DNA from: Pseudomonas yamanorum
GTDB lineage: Bacteria > Pseudomonadota > Gammaproteobacteria > Pseudomonadales > Pseudomonadaceae
Length of the DNA: 64,000 nucleotides
Assembly: GCF_900105735.1 (NCBI RefSeq)
Contig: NZ_LT629793.1
Span: forward strand, 3,782,001 to 3,846,000
Reading direction: 5' to 3'
Shown: positions 9,968 through 17,898 of the stretch, piece by piece
Position numbering within the stretch: position 1 is the first letter of the stretch
How the letters are laid out: the number at the start of each line of letters is the position of its first letter
Notes under the pieces: generated by a model
Databases searched by the model: none
What the model was told of the DNA's origin: nothing
What the model saw: only the letters and a program-made list of their open reading frames with translations
Program-made: the position numbers and the translations under genes

Positions 9968-11053
9968 ATGACAGATCCCAGCCGTGCACAGGTGCCTTAT
10001 GCCTGCTGCATGGAAACGCCATCGCTGATCAGCAACTTTTTGCGATACCCGCCGGTGGGCTTCGACGCCCAGCTGTCAGCACAGGGACTGCCGTACTTTT
10101 TCACCCGGTTCGACCTGCAAACCACCGCCGACGACGAGCTGCGCACCCGCCTGCGCAGTTGGCCGGGGTACCGTTTGTGGCAGTCATGGCTGCATATCGA
10201 CACCTGTTTTGTCGGCACCACGGTCAGCGAATACTCCCCGTTTCCGCTGAGCGTACCGCCACAGGACATGGCGCAATGGCTGCAACAGGAGTGTGCGCCG
10301 CAACGCAAACTCACCATCGTCAAAGACGTGCCGCTGGATTCTCCGCTGCTCAGTGTCGAGGACAATCGCTACGCACACGCGCTGATTGAGGCTTGCACCC
10401 AGCGCGGATTCATCAATGTAGAGGGCCAGGCGCTGGCCTATGTGCCCATCGACTTCACCTCGATTGACGAGTATCTGTCGCGGTTATCCCATAGCCGCCG
10501 GCGTAATATCCGCCGCAAGTTGCGCAGCCGTGATGAGTTACGCATTGAGGTCCTGGACACCGGTGATGTGCGGTTCAGCGATGAGCAATGGCAGCAGGAA
10601 CTGTATCGGCTGTACAAGGCGGTGTACGCACAGAGCGAAATCCACTTCGATTTGCTCACGCCCGATTTCTTCATTCAGTTGCTCACCGATGCCGACAGCG
10701 GCGGGCATGTGTTCTGCTACTGGGACGAGGACGAGTTGGTCGGCTATAACCTGTGCTACCAGCAAGACGGCAAGTTGCTCGACAAGTACATCGGCCTTAA
10801 CTACCCGCTGGCGCTGGAGCACAACCTGTATTTCGTCAGCTGGTTTGTGAACCTGGAGTACGCCCTGGAAAAGGGCCTGCAGTTTTATGTCGCGGGCTGG
10901 ACCGATCCGCAGGTCAAATCCAGCCTCGGCGCCAAGTTCACCTTCACCCGCCATCTGGTGTGGGTGCGCAACCCGCTGTTGCGCAAGGTGTTGAACCGCT
11001 TCCGTCACCACTTTGAAAGCGACATGCAATGGCAGCAGGAGCAAACCTCATGA
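9968..11053 (+). CDS. FemAB/GNAT-like acyltransferase of unknown substrate
   Basis: A 361-residue protein with a C-terminal GNAT/BioF2-like acetyltransferase domain. Visible are SRRRNIRRKLRSRDELRIEVLD, then YRLYKAVYAQSEIHFDLLTPDFF and DELVGYNLCYQQDGKLLDKYIGLNYP, the layout seen in proteins annotated as peptidoglycan-biosynthesis-like N-acyltransferases. Its start is uncertain: ATGs at 9932, 9959 and 9968 are all in frame, and 9968 has a GGAA about 10 bases upstream. The stop overlaps the next start as ATGA, so it is coupled to the ureohydrolase-like gene. Its reaction is not known; in context it may acylate an amine made or handled by its neighbours. Confidence 0.8.
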   Translation: MTDPSRAQVPYACCMETPSLISNFLRYPPVGFDAQLSAQGLPYFFTRFDLQTTADDELRTRLRSWPGYRLWQSWLHIDTCFVGTTVSEYSPFPLSVPPQDMAQWLQQECAPQRKLTIVKDVPLDSPLLSVEDNRYAHALIEACTQRGFINVEGQALAYVPIDFTSIDEYLSRLSHSRRRNIRRKLRSRDELRIEVLDTGDVRFSDEQWQQELYRLYKAVYAQSEIHFDLLTPDFFIQLLTDADSGGHVFCYWDEDELVGYNLCYQQDGKLLDKYIGLNYPLALEHNLYFVSWFVNLEYALEKGLQFYVAGWTDPQVKSSLGAKFTFTRHLVWVRNPLLRKVLNRFRHHFESDMQWQQEQTS

Positions 11054-11931
11054 GCCAGGCCCGACCCGCGTTGATCCTCGATTTTGATGGCGCCGTGAAT
11101 AACATTCCCGGCGCCATCAACCTGCCGTTGCAGGCCTGGCAGGAGAAGATCCGGTTCGGTTGCCGCTGGGCACAGTTCAAGGAGCTGGAGAACGCCCTGC
11201 AAGCGCAGATGCCCAATGACTACGGCTGTGTGTTTACCGGCAGCGGTGACTATCACCATCTCAGCCAGTTGTTGTTGAACCGTCTTCCCACCCAGCAAAA
11301 GATCCAACTGATCATTTGCGATAACCACCCGGACAACATGCGCTATCCGTTTGGTATCCATTGTGGGTCTTGGGTCTACTGGGCCAGCCGCCTGCCACAG
11401 GTCGAGCATGTGCATGTGCTGGGCATTGGCTCGCCGGACATTTCCCTCAAGCACGCCTGGGAGAATCACTGGTCACCGCTGGTGAAACGCAAGCTGACCT
11501 ACTGGAACACCAACGTCGATACCCGCTGGTTGAACTGGATCGGCGCAGGCCGCAGCAACCGTGCATTCACCAGCGCGGACGAATTGATGAGCGCGTTCCT
11601 GGCGCAGCTCGACAGGTCATTGCCGGTGTATCTCTCCATCGACAAAGACGTGCTGAGCCCGGAGGTGGTGAATACCAACTGGGACCAGGGCGAGTTTCTG
11701 GAGAAGCATTTGAATGCGCTGATCGATGCCTGCCAGGGCAGCATTATCGGCGCGGACATTACCGGCGATGTCTCGGCTTATCACTACCAGAGTAAGTTCA
11801 AGCGTTGGCTGAGTGCGTCGGATGGCCAGGAAGAGCTGCCGGAGAACCAGGTGGTGATCTGGCAACAACAGCAGAATGAGTTGAACGCGCGCTTGTTGAC
11901 CCGTATCGATCAAGGCTGGGCTAGCGTTTAA
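11050..11931 (+). CDS. Arginase/ureohydrolase-fold family protein
   Basis: A 293-residue protein resembling the arginase superfamily. Likely metal-binding motifs are TGSGDYHHLS (replacing the usual GGDHS), CDNHPDNM (DxHxD) and LSIDKDVLSPEVV (SxDxD). In the last motif the usual final Asp-Pro is Ser-Pro, so it is a divergent member and may not hydrolyse guanidines. The ATG overlaps the upstream stop. The 3' end overlaps the convergent aminotransferase gene by 11 bases. Agmatinase- or acetylpolyamine-amidohydrolase-like activity is possible but unproven. Confidence 0.8.
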   Translation: MSQARPALILDFDGAVNNIPGAINLPLQAWQEKIRFGCRWAQFKELENALQAQMPNDYGCVFTGSGDYHHLSQLLLNRLPTQQKIQLIICDNHPDNMRYPFGIHCGSWVYWASRLPQVEHVHVLGIGSPDISLKHAWENHWSPLVKRKLTYWNTNVDTRWLNWIGAGRSNRAFTSADELMSAFLAQLDRSLPVYLSIDKDVLSPEVVNTNWDQGEFLEKHLNALIDACQGSIIGADITGDVSAYHYQSKFKRWLSASDGQEELPENQVVIWQQQQNELNARLLTRIDQGWASV

Positions 11932-13147
11932 GAATTCGCCGTAGATGATCCAGCACTTGCTCGAACAGTTCGTCCGTCAGCCAGTGGCTGTTGCTGATCG
12001 ACAGTGTCTGGGCGGCGAAGCTTTGCGCGCGGGGGATATCGGCGCCTGGCTGTAACAGCGGGGTGAGCGCCGGGTAGCTCGGCAAGACGTGGATAAACAG
12101 ACGGGTGACGCCCAGGCCCGCCGTCCACAGCTGCGCCATCGCGGTATCGCGGGTTTGTGCGCTGGGCATCACCACCATCAGGAACGGCCAGGTACCTTGC
12201 TGGCCCGGGCTGTCGGTCAACACCGAAACGCCGGGCAAGCTGCTCAGCTGCGCCACGCGACGCAAGGCCCGTAAGCGTCCTTGCTGCAAATGTTCGGGCA
12301 AGCGTGCCAATGCGGCAGCGCCGACCTTCTGGCGATAGCCGCCCAACCGGTGCAACGGAATATCGTTGACGGAAAAATCATCGCCGACTGCCGCCACTTC
12401 ATCGCCCCGCGCCAACGCCGCCCGCAGCGGTTTGCCGTACACGTACTTCAGCCCGCGGGGCTGATACGCCGCGGCATAGCCCCACAGCTCGGCGCTGCGT
12501 TGCACTTCCCAGCGCAGGCTGAAGGGCAAGTCCTGGCGGCATTGCTGGTGCAACGCCTGATGCAGCACCGCATCCCGGCTGAACAACACGCCGCCTTCGG
12601 CCGTCGTCAGGCCTTTGCCCAGTGCCATGCTGAAAAAGCCGATGTCGCCTTTGAGTCCGACGCTTTTTCCGTCATCCAGCGCGCCCATGGCCTGGGCGGC
12701 GTCTTCGATGACCGCCACGCCGTAAGGCTCGGCAATGCGCGTGGCGGCATCCACATCCGCTACGCGCCCGGCCAGGTGGGTGACGACGATCGCCAAGGTG
12801 TTTTCGTTGCACAGCTGCGCCAGCTGTTGCTCGTCCAGGTCGATGCTGCCGGGCTTTAAATCGCACGGCACCACGCGTAATGGCGGGCAATGATGGGCGG
12901 CCAGGGCCACCAGCGGGCAGGTATAGGCCGGCACGATAAGCTCGGTGCGCCCAGGGCTACGTTGCTGCAACACCCGCAGCGCCATGATCAGGGCGGCCGT
13001 GCCGGAACAGGGCAGGGCCGGCAAAGGGATGTCGAGCTGTTGGGCCAGGTCGCGGGCCAGGTTGCCCGAGAGGTTGAACAAATCCTGCCAGCGCAGGGGA
13101 AGGCCCGCCGTCGGCGGAATCTCCCGCTGGCTGACAACGGGCGTCAT
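11921..13147 (-). CDS. DegT/DnrJ/EryC1/StrS-family PLP aminotransferase
   Basis: A 408-residue PLP enzyme. Family landmarks are the N-terminal substrate loop with CSGTAALIMALRVL, the Asp-containing VIEDAAQAMGA, and the internal-aldimine lysine in FFSMALGKGLTTAEGG. Enzymes of this family transaminate keto-sugars or related cyclic ketones; the best-known membrane-linked case is ArnB of lipid A modification. It is the last gene of a minus-strand operon whose first two genes encode an ArnE/ArnF-like transporter pair. Its start overlaps the preceding gene's stop. Confidence 0.87.
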   Translation of the reverse strand: MTPVVSQREIPPTAGLPLRWQDLFNLSGNLARDLAQQLDIPLPALPCSGTAALIMALRVLQQRSPGRTELIVPAYTCPLVALAAHHCPPLRVVPCDLKPGSIDLDEQQLAQLCNENTLAIVVTHLAGRVADVDAATRIAEPYGVAVIEDAAQAMGALDDGKSVGLKGDIGFFSMALGKGLTTAEGGVLFSRDAVLHQALHQQCRQDLPFSLRWEVQRSAELWGYAAAYQPRGLKYVYGKPLRAALARGDEVAAVGDDFSVNDIPLHRLGGYRQKVGAAALARLPEHLQQGRLRALRRVAQLSSLPGVSVLTDSPGQQGTWPFLMVVMPSAQTRDTAMAQLWTAGLGVTRLFIHVLPSYPALTPLLQPGADIPRAQSFAAQTLSISNSHWLTDELFEQVLDHLRRILKR

Positions 13148-13557
13148 GACGCCAGCGTCTGCGAGGGCTCGGCCTCGACGGTCTTGCTCTCTTTGTCTTC
13201 ACTGCGCGCCAGGCACAGGATGCCGGCAATGATCAGCGCACCACCGACGATTTTGGGCAGGGTCAGGGTGTCGTTGAACAACCACACGGAGATCAACGTC
13301 ACGCTGATCAGCTCCAGGTGGGAGGCGGCAAACGCCGGGCCTACCGGCGCGTATTTCAACAACGTCATCCAGGTAAAAAATGCACCGATGTAGCCAACGA
13401 ATGCCCCGTAGATCCAGGGCGCACCAAACACGCGTATCAGCCACGCGGCGTCCATTGTCAGCGGTTCGGCATGAATCGAGGCGAACTTAAAGCTGACCTG
13501 CGCCAAGGTATCGAAAATGATCAGCGACAGAAAACCCAGGATATAAAACCGTTTCAT
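13144..13557 (-). CDS. Small DMT/EamA-type membrane protein (ArnF-like)
   Basis: A 137-residue protein with four hydrophobic segments (FLSLIIFDTLAQVSFKFAS, WIYGAFVGYIGAFFTWMTLL, the Ala/Ser-rich third, and VGGALIIAGILCLA) and a charged C-terminal tail. The four-helix size and order resemble SMR/ArnF half-transporters. Its start overlaps the stop of the preceding gene by one base (TAATG) and its stop overlaps the aminotransferase start, so all three genes are coupled. It probably forms a heterodimer with the neighbouring small membrane protein. Confidence 0.85.
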   Translation of the reverse strand: MKRFYILGFLSLIIFDTLAQVSFKFASIHAEPLTMDAAWLIRVFGAPWIYGAFVGYIGAFFTWMTLLKYAPVGPAFAASHLELISVTLISVWLFNDTLTLPKIVGGALIIAGILCLARSEDKESKTVEAEPSQTLAS

Positions 13558-13913
13558 TACTCAAACCCCACGACGGTCACGCCACAGGCGATCAGCATGA
13601 TGCCGATCAACCGCCATTTGCTCAGGCTTTCCTTGAACAGGAAACGGCCCGCAATCATGATCACGACAATGTTGATGGAGCCTAGCATCACCCCGACCGA
13701 CAACGGCACCAGTGTCAGGAAGGCCAGCCACAGCACGAATTCGAAGACATAGCAGATGATGCCCAGCCAGATCCACGGACGCTTGAGCATATGGCGCCAG
13801 TGGGCCATGCCGTCATGCTCGGCGCTGGCTGAAGCGGCGGCTTTAAACGCCAACTGGCCGGACGTATCGACGATAACGTTGAGTATCCAGAGGATGATGG
13901 TTAATTGGCTCAT
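13557..13913 (-). CDS. Small DMT/EamA-type membrane protein (ArnE-like)
   Basis: A 118-residue four-helix membrane protein: an N-terminal helix with VDTSGQLAFKAAA, then WIWLGIICYVFEFVLWLAFL, a third helix with SVGVMLGSINIVVIMIAGRF, and a last helix with IGIMLIACGVTVVGFE. Motif and size match SMR-like half-transporters such as ArnE. It is the first gene of the three-gene minus-strand operon. In ArnEF the pair moves an aminosugar-carrying lipid across the inner membrane. A similar flipping or exporting role for the product of this cluster is an inference from order and pairing. Confidence 0.85.
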   Translation of the reverse strand: MSQLTIILWILNVIVDTSGQLAFKAAASASAEHDGMAHWRHMLKRPWIWLGIICYVFEFVLWLAFLTLVPLSVGVMLGSINIVVIMIAGRFLFKESLSKWRLIGIMLIACGVTVVGFE

Positions 13914-14026
13914 GTGTTCCCGTGTCGTCTGCTGGTACGGCTAGCTGCTTACGATACAGGAGCATGCCGATACAGTTGTTCGAGTTTGTCGAACGAACAG
14001 CGTCTGTTCAGCTTGGCGCGCCCGGT

Positions 14027-14611
14027 TCAGGGTGCAGGCGCGGCCCCGTTCCACTCGCAGTAACAGCCTACCGCCAGGGTGTGGGTCGCATTGACCTCGC
14101 GCCCGCCTTCGAGGGCTTGCAGGATCGGCTCGATAAAGCTGTTGCTGGAGTTACACGTCAGCCCTTCGCTGTAGGGCCCGAAATACGCCAGCTTGCCGCT
14201 GCGGTCCCAGATGCCCACGGCAGGGCTGGCAGGCAGGTGCTGGGCGCCTGGCACGGCCTTGAGGGCCTTCATCGCGCCGAGGGTGGCGGGTAACTGGCCG
14301 TGGCTGCCGGCTTTCTGCAGGGAATAGAACTCCACGCCTTGGGGGGCGTACTGCTCGATCAGTTCGCTGAGGTGCTGTTGGTTTCCGACATTGCACGGGC
14401 AGGCCGGGTCCCAGAAGTGCACCAGGCGGATCGGGCCCGGGCCGGCAAGCTCGGCCGGCAGGCTCAGGCTGTCACCGGAAAACACCGCCGTATGCTCACT
14501 GAATGCCCGCAGGTAACGCCCCTGGAACCAGTCATACGCCGCCCATAACACCCCGGCGCAAATGATCACGATCAGGCTGGCGAAGAGGGTGGTGCGGTAG
14601 GGCTGTCGCAT
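14027..14611 (-). CDS. DUF6436-type thioredoxin-like membrane-anchored protein
   Basis: A 194-residue protein with one N-terminal membrane helix (TLFASLIVIICAGVLWAAY) and a periplasmic thioredoxin-like domain. The putative active site is HFWDPACPCNVGNQQHLSEL, a CPC in place of the usual CxxC. C-terminal cysteines (GLTCNSS and AVGCYCEW) may form additional disulfides. A thiol-redox function is likely but not demonstrated. It is divergent from the alpha/beta hydrolase, with a perfect 14-bp inverted repeat between them. Confidence 0.75.
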   Translation of the reverse strand: MRQPYRTTLFASLIVIICAGVLWAAYDWFQGRYLRAFSEHTAVFSGDSLSLPAELAGPGPIRLVHFWDPACPCNVGNQQHLSELIEQYAPQGVEFYSLQKAGSHGQLPATLGAMKALKAVPGAQHLPASPAVGIWDRSGKLAYFGPYSEGLTCNSSNSFIEPILQALEGGREVNATHTLAVGCYCEWNGAAPAP

Positions 14612-14656
14612 TTGGATCGATCCTCGGAGGACGCGTAGCTTGCCATGCTTGCCCTG

Positions 14657-14689
14657 ACAGATGAATATCGCGGCTCGATATTCATCTGT
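14657..14689. promoter_or_regulatory. Perfect 14-bp inverted repeat in divergent intergenic region
   Basis: Arms ACAGATGAATATCG (14657-14670) and its exact complement (14676-14689) are separated by the 5-base loop CGGCT. It lies between the divergent DUF6436 and alpha/beta-hydrolase genes, ending 33 bases before the hydrolase ATG. It has no resemblance to the REP families in the window. It could be an operator for a dimeric regulator or a leader hairpin of the hydrolase mRNA. Confidence 0.7.
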
Positions 14690-14722
14690 TCAATGCGTTG
14701 AAGCCACAGTCTGGAAGTTCTT

Positions 14723-15664
14723 ATGCCCGTTACGTTTGACCCTGATCATCTGCGCGAAAGCTTGCGGCCCCTGGTGGACGCGCAGCCGCTTTCTGCCGAG
14801 GCCCGGGTCTACCAGCGCTTCTACGGCCTGGACCTGCCCGCCCGCAAGGTGCCCGCAGTGAGCCGCCTGGGGCGGTTTGCGGTGGATGGGTTCGAGGTGG
14901 TCTGCCAGGTGTGGTGGCCGCCCGTTCCGGTGGCGACGATGTTCCTGTTCCATGGTTTCTACGACCATATGGGCCTGTACCGCAATGCCGTGGATTGGGC
15001 GCTGGACCAGGGCTTTGTGGTGATTGCCTGCGACTTGCCGGGCCATGGTTTGTCCAGCGGCGAGCGGGCCAGCATCGATGACTTTGCGGTGTACCAGGAC
15101 GTGGTGCAGGCGCTGTTTGAGCAGGCCAAGGCGTTGCAGTTGCCGCAGCCGTGGCACCTGTTCGGGCAAAGTACCGGCGGCGCGATTGTGGTGGATCACC
15201 TGCTTAACCATGGCGTCGACAGCCCGGCCCAGGGCAAGACCTTTTTGCTCTCACCGCTGGTGCGTCCCCGCGCCTGGGGCTGGTCGCAGCTCAGTTATTA
15301 CTTGCTCAGGCCGTTCGTCAAAGGCATCGCCCGGCGTTTCAGCGATAACACCAACGACCCGCAGTTCAAGCCGTTCCTGGAGGCCGACCCGTTGCAGCCA
15401 CGGCAGTTGCCCACCGCCTGGGTGGGCGCGTTGGCGCGCTGGATCAAACGCATTGAAGCGGCGCCACGCAGTACGCGGCGGCCGTTGATCGTGCAGGGTG
15501 AGGAAGACATGACGGTGGACTGGCAGCACAACCTGAAGGTACTGCGCAGCAAGTTCGACCAGCCGGAAATCTTGATGCTGCCGCGCGGCAGGCATCACTT
15601 GGCGAATGAGATTCCGGAGATTCGGCAGGTGTACTTCAAGTTTCTAAGTGATCACCTGGCCTGA
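14723..15664 (+). CDS. Alpha/beta hydrolase (monoacylglycerol-lipase-like)
   Basis: A 313-residue cytoplasmic-type serine hydrolase. The oxyanion region is FLFHGFYDHMGLYRN, the nucleophile elbow is LFGQSTGGAIV, and late Asp and His candidates are in EEDMTVDW and PRGRHHLANE. This layout matches the Hydrolase_4/monoacylglycerol lipase group. No signal peptide is visible. The substrate is unknown, with lysophospholipid or monoglyceride hydrolysis plausible. It starts shortly after the 14-bp inverted repeat. Confidence 0.85.
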   Translation: MPVTFDPDHLRESLRPLVDAQPLSAEARVYQRFYGLDLPARKVPAVSRLGRFAVDGFEVVCQVWWPPVPVATMFLFHGFYDHMGLYRNAVDWALDQGFVVIACDLPGHGLSSGERASIDDFAVYQDVVQALFEQAKALQLPQPWHLFGQSTGGAIVVDHLLNHGVDSPAQGKTFLLSPLVRPRAWGWSQLSYYLLRPFVKGIARRFSDNTNDPQFKPFLEADPLQPRQLPTAWVGALARWIKRIEAAPRSTRRPLIVQGEEDMTVDWQHNLKVLRSKFDQPEILMLPRGRHHLANEIPEIRQVYFKFLSDHLA

Positions 15665-15666
15665 GA

Positions 15667-15765
15667 TCGTTCCCACGCTCCGCGTGGGAACGCCTCCGAG
15701 GACGCTCCGCGTCCCGTGACGCAGAGCGTCACCAGCTGCGCTCCCACGCGGAGCGTGGGAGCGAT
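15667..15765. repeat. Compound palindromic repeat, family C (GTTCCCACGCTC type)
   Basis: A second class of intergenic palindrome, distinct from the REPINs. It opens with TTCCCACGCTCCGCGTGGGAA, has central GACGCTCCGCGTC and GACGCAGAGCGTC units, and closes with CTCCCACGCGGAGCGTGGGAG. Related copies occur at 38974 and 43035. It lies between the convergent hydrolase and DUF2059 genes. Confidence 0.88.
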
Positions 15766-15774
15766 CAATCGGTG

Positions 15775-16527
15775 TCAGGGTGCCAGGCTTGAGGTGCTTT
15801 GGCCGACCGCCAGGCCGGCGCGAATCGCCGCCAGTGCCGCTTTGTAGTACGCCTTGCCATCCGGCGACTCCGCGAATGTCGCGAACTCCTCCAGCTCCGG
15901 GTCGGACAGATCCCGGTAGACGTATAGCAACGTGTTGTTCAAATCATTGCCAATCTGCTGCATCAGGCGCTCACGCTGGCCATTCAGCATGCCTTGTGCC
16001 TGGCCGCCGCCCAACAGGCCGGGGATCATCTGGCTCAAGCTGTCGGCGGCCACACCGGCAATCGCCAGGCTGACTTCAGCCCCGGCTTCCCGCGCAGGCA
16101 GCGCCTGGGCCAGGTGGCCAATGATCAGGCTGCGGGTGGCGTCGGCCTCCATATGCGGCAAGCCCTGGGCATTCTTCGCCAGTTGATCCCGGCGGGTGGC
16201 CAGCAACTCGGCGGCGACAATCTTGCGGCCAAGGGGCGATTGGAAGAAGGCCAAAGCCGGCTTCGGGTCCGCCAGATTCTTGCGTAGCTGTGCTTCGGCG
16301 CGCTGGTCTACCGACTGCGGCGCAAAGCGTTTATTGCTGTTGTCCACCAGCGCTTGATACACCGCCGGCGGCAAGCTGTTGCGGTAGCGTTGCTGGGCGG
16401 CACTGAGGGCGTCATTAAAATGCGCGCGCTGGTCTGCCCAGCCGGCGACCTTGTACAACTGGTCATGGCTGTCTGCCCAGGCGGGCAAAACGCAGAGCAT
16501 CAGCAAGGAAAAAAACAAACGACGCAT
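15775..16527 (-). CDS. DUF2059 domain-containing exported protein
   Basis: A 250-residue protein with a clear signal peptide (MRRLFFSLLMLCVLPAWADS, cleavage likely after the Ala of AWA). The mature part is helical and alanine-rich, and the C-terminal LSDPELEEFATFAESPDGKAYYKAALAAI is the hallmark of DUF2059. The function of this family is not known; the location should be periplasmic. It is a single-gene unit, divergent from the 2OG oxygenase gene. Confidence 0.87.
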   Translation of the reverse strand: MRRLFFSLLMLCVLPAWADSHDQLYKVAGWADQRAHFNDALSAAQQRYRNSLPPAVYQALVDNSNKRFAPQSVDQRAEAQLRKNLADPKPALAFFQSPLGRKIVAAELLATRRDQLAKNAQGLPHMEADATRSLIIGHLAQALPAREAGAEVSLAIAGVAADSLSQMIPGLLGGGQAQGMLNGQRERLMQQIGNDLNNTLLYVYRDLSDPELEEFATFAESPDGKAYYKAALAAIRAGLAVGQSTSSLAP

Positions 16528-16649
16528 AGGGACTCCTGTCAGTCGGCCACTATTGTCCGTGTCGGACGTAGGATTTGTCGAGAAATCCTATCGGTCTCCT
16601 GACTAAAGTGTATTCAGACGCTCGGCGGCTCTGTCGGATTCACAGGCGT

Positions 16650-17291
16650 ATGGATACTATGCGCGCCATGCCCATACCCTCCGATCACCCGCTTCTGTTA
16701 CGCATTGTCGATGACCTGGCCGCACAAGGCTGGTCGCAGCAGAATATCTTCCTGCCCGAGGCTCTGACCCTCGAACTGGCGGCTGAGTGCCATAAACGCG
16801 CTGCCGAAGGCGAATTGGCGCCCGCCGCCGTCGGACGCGGGCCGTCCCAGGAGATTCGCGAGGGCATTCGGGGGGATCATATCCAGTGGCTGGAACCGGG
16901 TGAGGTAGTCGCCTGCGACACCTACCTCGAGCTGATGGACAGCCTGCGGGTGGCAATGAACCGCGGCCTGTTCCTCGGCCTGGAAGACTTCGAAAGCCAC
17001 TTCGCGATGTACCCGCCGGGTGCGTTTTACCTCAAGCATGTAGACCGTTTTCGCGATGACGACCGGCGCATGGTGTCGGCAGTGATCTACTTGAACAACG
17101 CCTGGCTGCCGGAGCATGGTGGCCAGTTGCGCATGTACCTCAAGGGCGACGTCGAATACGATGTGGTGCCCATCGGCGGTTGCCTGGTGGTGTTCCTGTC
17201 GGGGGAGATCCCCCATGAAGTCATGCCCGCCACCCGCGAACGCCTGTCCCTTACCGGCTGGTTTCGCCGGCGGGGTAACGAGCCGTTCTGA
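16650..17291 (+). CDS. 2OG-Fe(II) oxygenase (prolyl-4-hydroxylase-like)
   Basis: A 213-residue P4Hc-type dioxygenase. The likely iron ligands are the His and Asp of FYLKHVDRFRDD and a distal His in GEIPHEVMPATRERLSLTGWFRR, with the Arg of the last motif binding 2-oxoglutarate. In-frame ATGs occur at 16650, 16659 and 16668; I take the first, but the later ones are possible. The substrate is unknown, likely a protein side chain or small molecule. The stop shares a base with the start of the DUF523 gene, so the two are translationally coupled. Confidence 0.85.
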   Translation: MDTMRAMPIPSDHPLLLRIVDDLAAQGWSQQNIFLPEALTLELAAECHKRAAEGELAPAAVGRGPSQEIREGIRGDHIQWLEPGEVVACDTYLELMDSLRVAMNRGLFLGLEDFESHFAMYPPGAFYLKHVDRFRDDDRRMVSAVIYLNNAWLPEHGGQLRMYLKGDVEYDVVPIGGCLVVFLSGEIPHEVMPATRERLSLTGWFRRRGNEPF

Positions 17292-17788
17292 TGATGCAAA
17301 AGATTCTGGTCAGCCGCTGCCTGCTGGGGCACCGGGTACGCTACGACGGAGGCGCCAGCGGGCCTTTCGACCAACTCGCCGCATGGCAGGCCGAAGGCCG
17401 GGTGGTTGCCGTTTGCCCCGAGGTTGCGGGAGGTTTGCCGACGCCACGGCCGTCTGCCGAAATTCCGGGCGGGCAGGGGATTGACGTGTGGGAAGGCCGT
17501 GCCCAGGTGCTGACGGCCCAAGGGGAAGACTTCAGCGAAGCCTTCCTCGAAGGTGCCCGCCAGGCGTTGGCCTTGGTGCAGCGTCACAACATCCGGGTCG
17601 CCGTGCTCAAGGCCAACAGCCCGTCCTGCGGCAATCTGCTGACCTATGACGGCACCTTCACCGGCGTGAAGGTCACGGGCGAAGGCGTGACGGCGGCATT
17701 GCTCAAGCGCCATGGGGTGTTGGTATTCAGTGAGCTGGAACTGCCCGAAGCGGCAGCGGCCCTGGCCAAATTCTCCAGCCCGACATAG
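17291..17788 (+). CDS. DUF523 domain-containing protein
   Basis: A 165-residue protein of the DUF523 family: ILVSRCLLGHRVRYDGG at the N-terminus, then VCPEVAGGLPTPRPSAEI and LKANSPSCGNLLTYDGTF. The three conserved Cys positions suggest metal or cluster binding. Its biochemical role is not established, although some family members are fused to other domains in thiouracil-desulfurase-type proteins. It follows the oxygenase gene with a one-base overlap; start codons at 17291 and 17294 are adjacent and both usable. Confidence 0.85.
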   Translation: MMQKILVSRCLLGHRVRYDGGASGPFDQLAAWQAEGRVVAVCPEVAGGLPTPRPSAEIPGGQGIDVWEGRAQVLTAQGEDFSEAFLEGARQALALVQRHNIRVAVLKANSPSCGNLLTYDGTFTGVKVTGEGVTAALLKRHGVLVFSELELPEAAAALAKFSSPT

Positions 17789-17794
17789 ATCAAC

Positions 17795-17886
17795 ATGTGG
17801 GAGCGGGCTTGCTCGCGAAAGCGGAGTGTCAGTCACTAGATGCTCAAGCTGACCCCCCGCATTCGCGAGCAAGCCCGCTCCCACAT
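17795..17886. repeat. REPIN, family A
   Basis: A complete inverted pair with the same arms as the 7253 copy and a similar loop (AGCGGAGTGTCAGTCAC at its start). It lies between the convergent ends of the DUF523 gene and the amino-acid-binding protein gene. Confidence 0.93.
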
Positions 17887-17898
17887 TGACCGAGTCGT

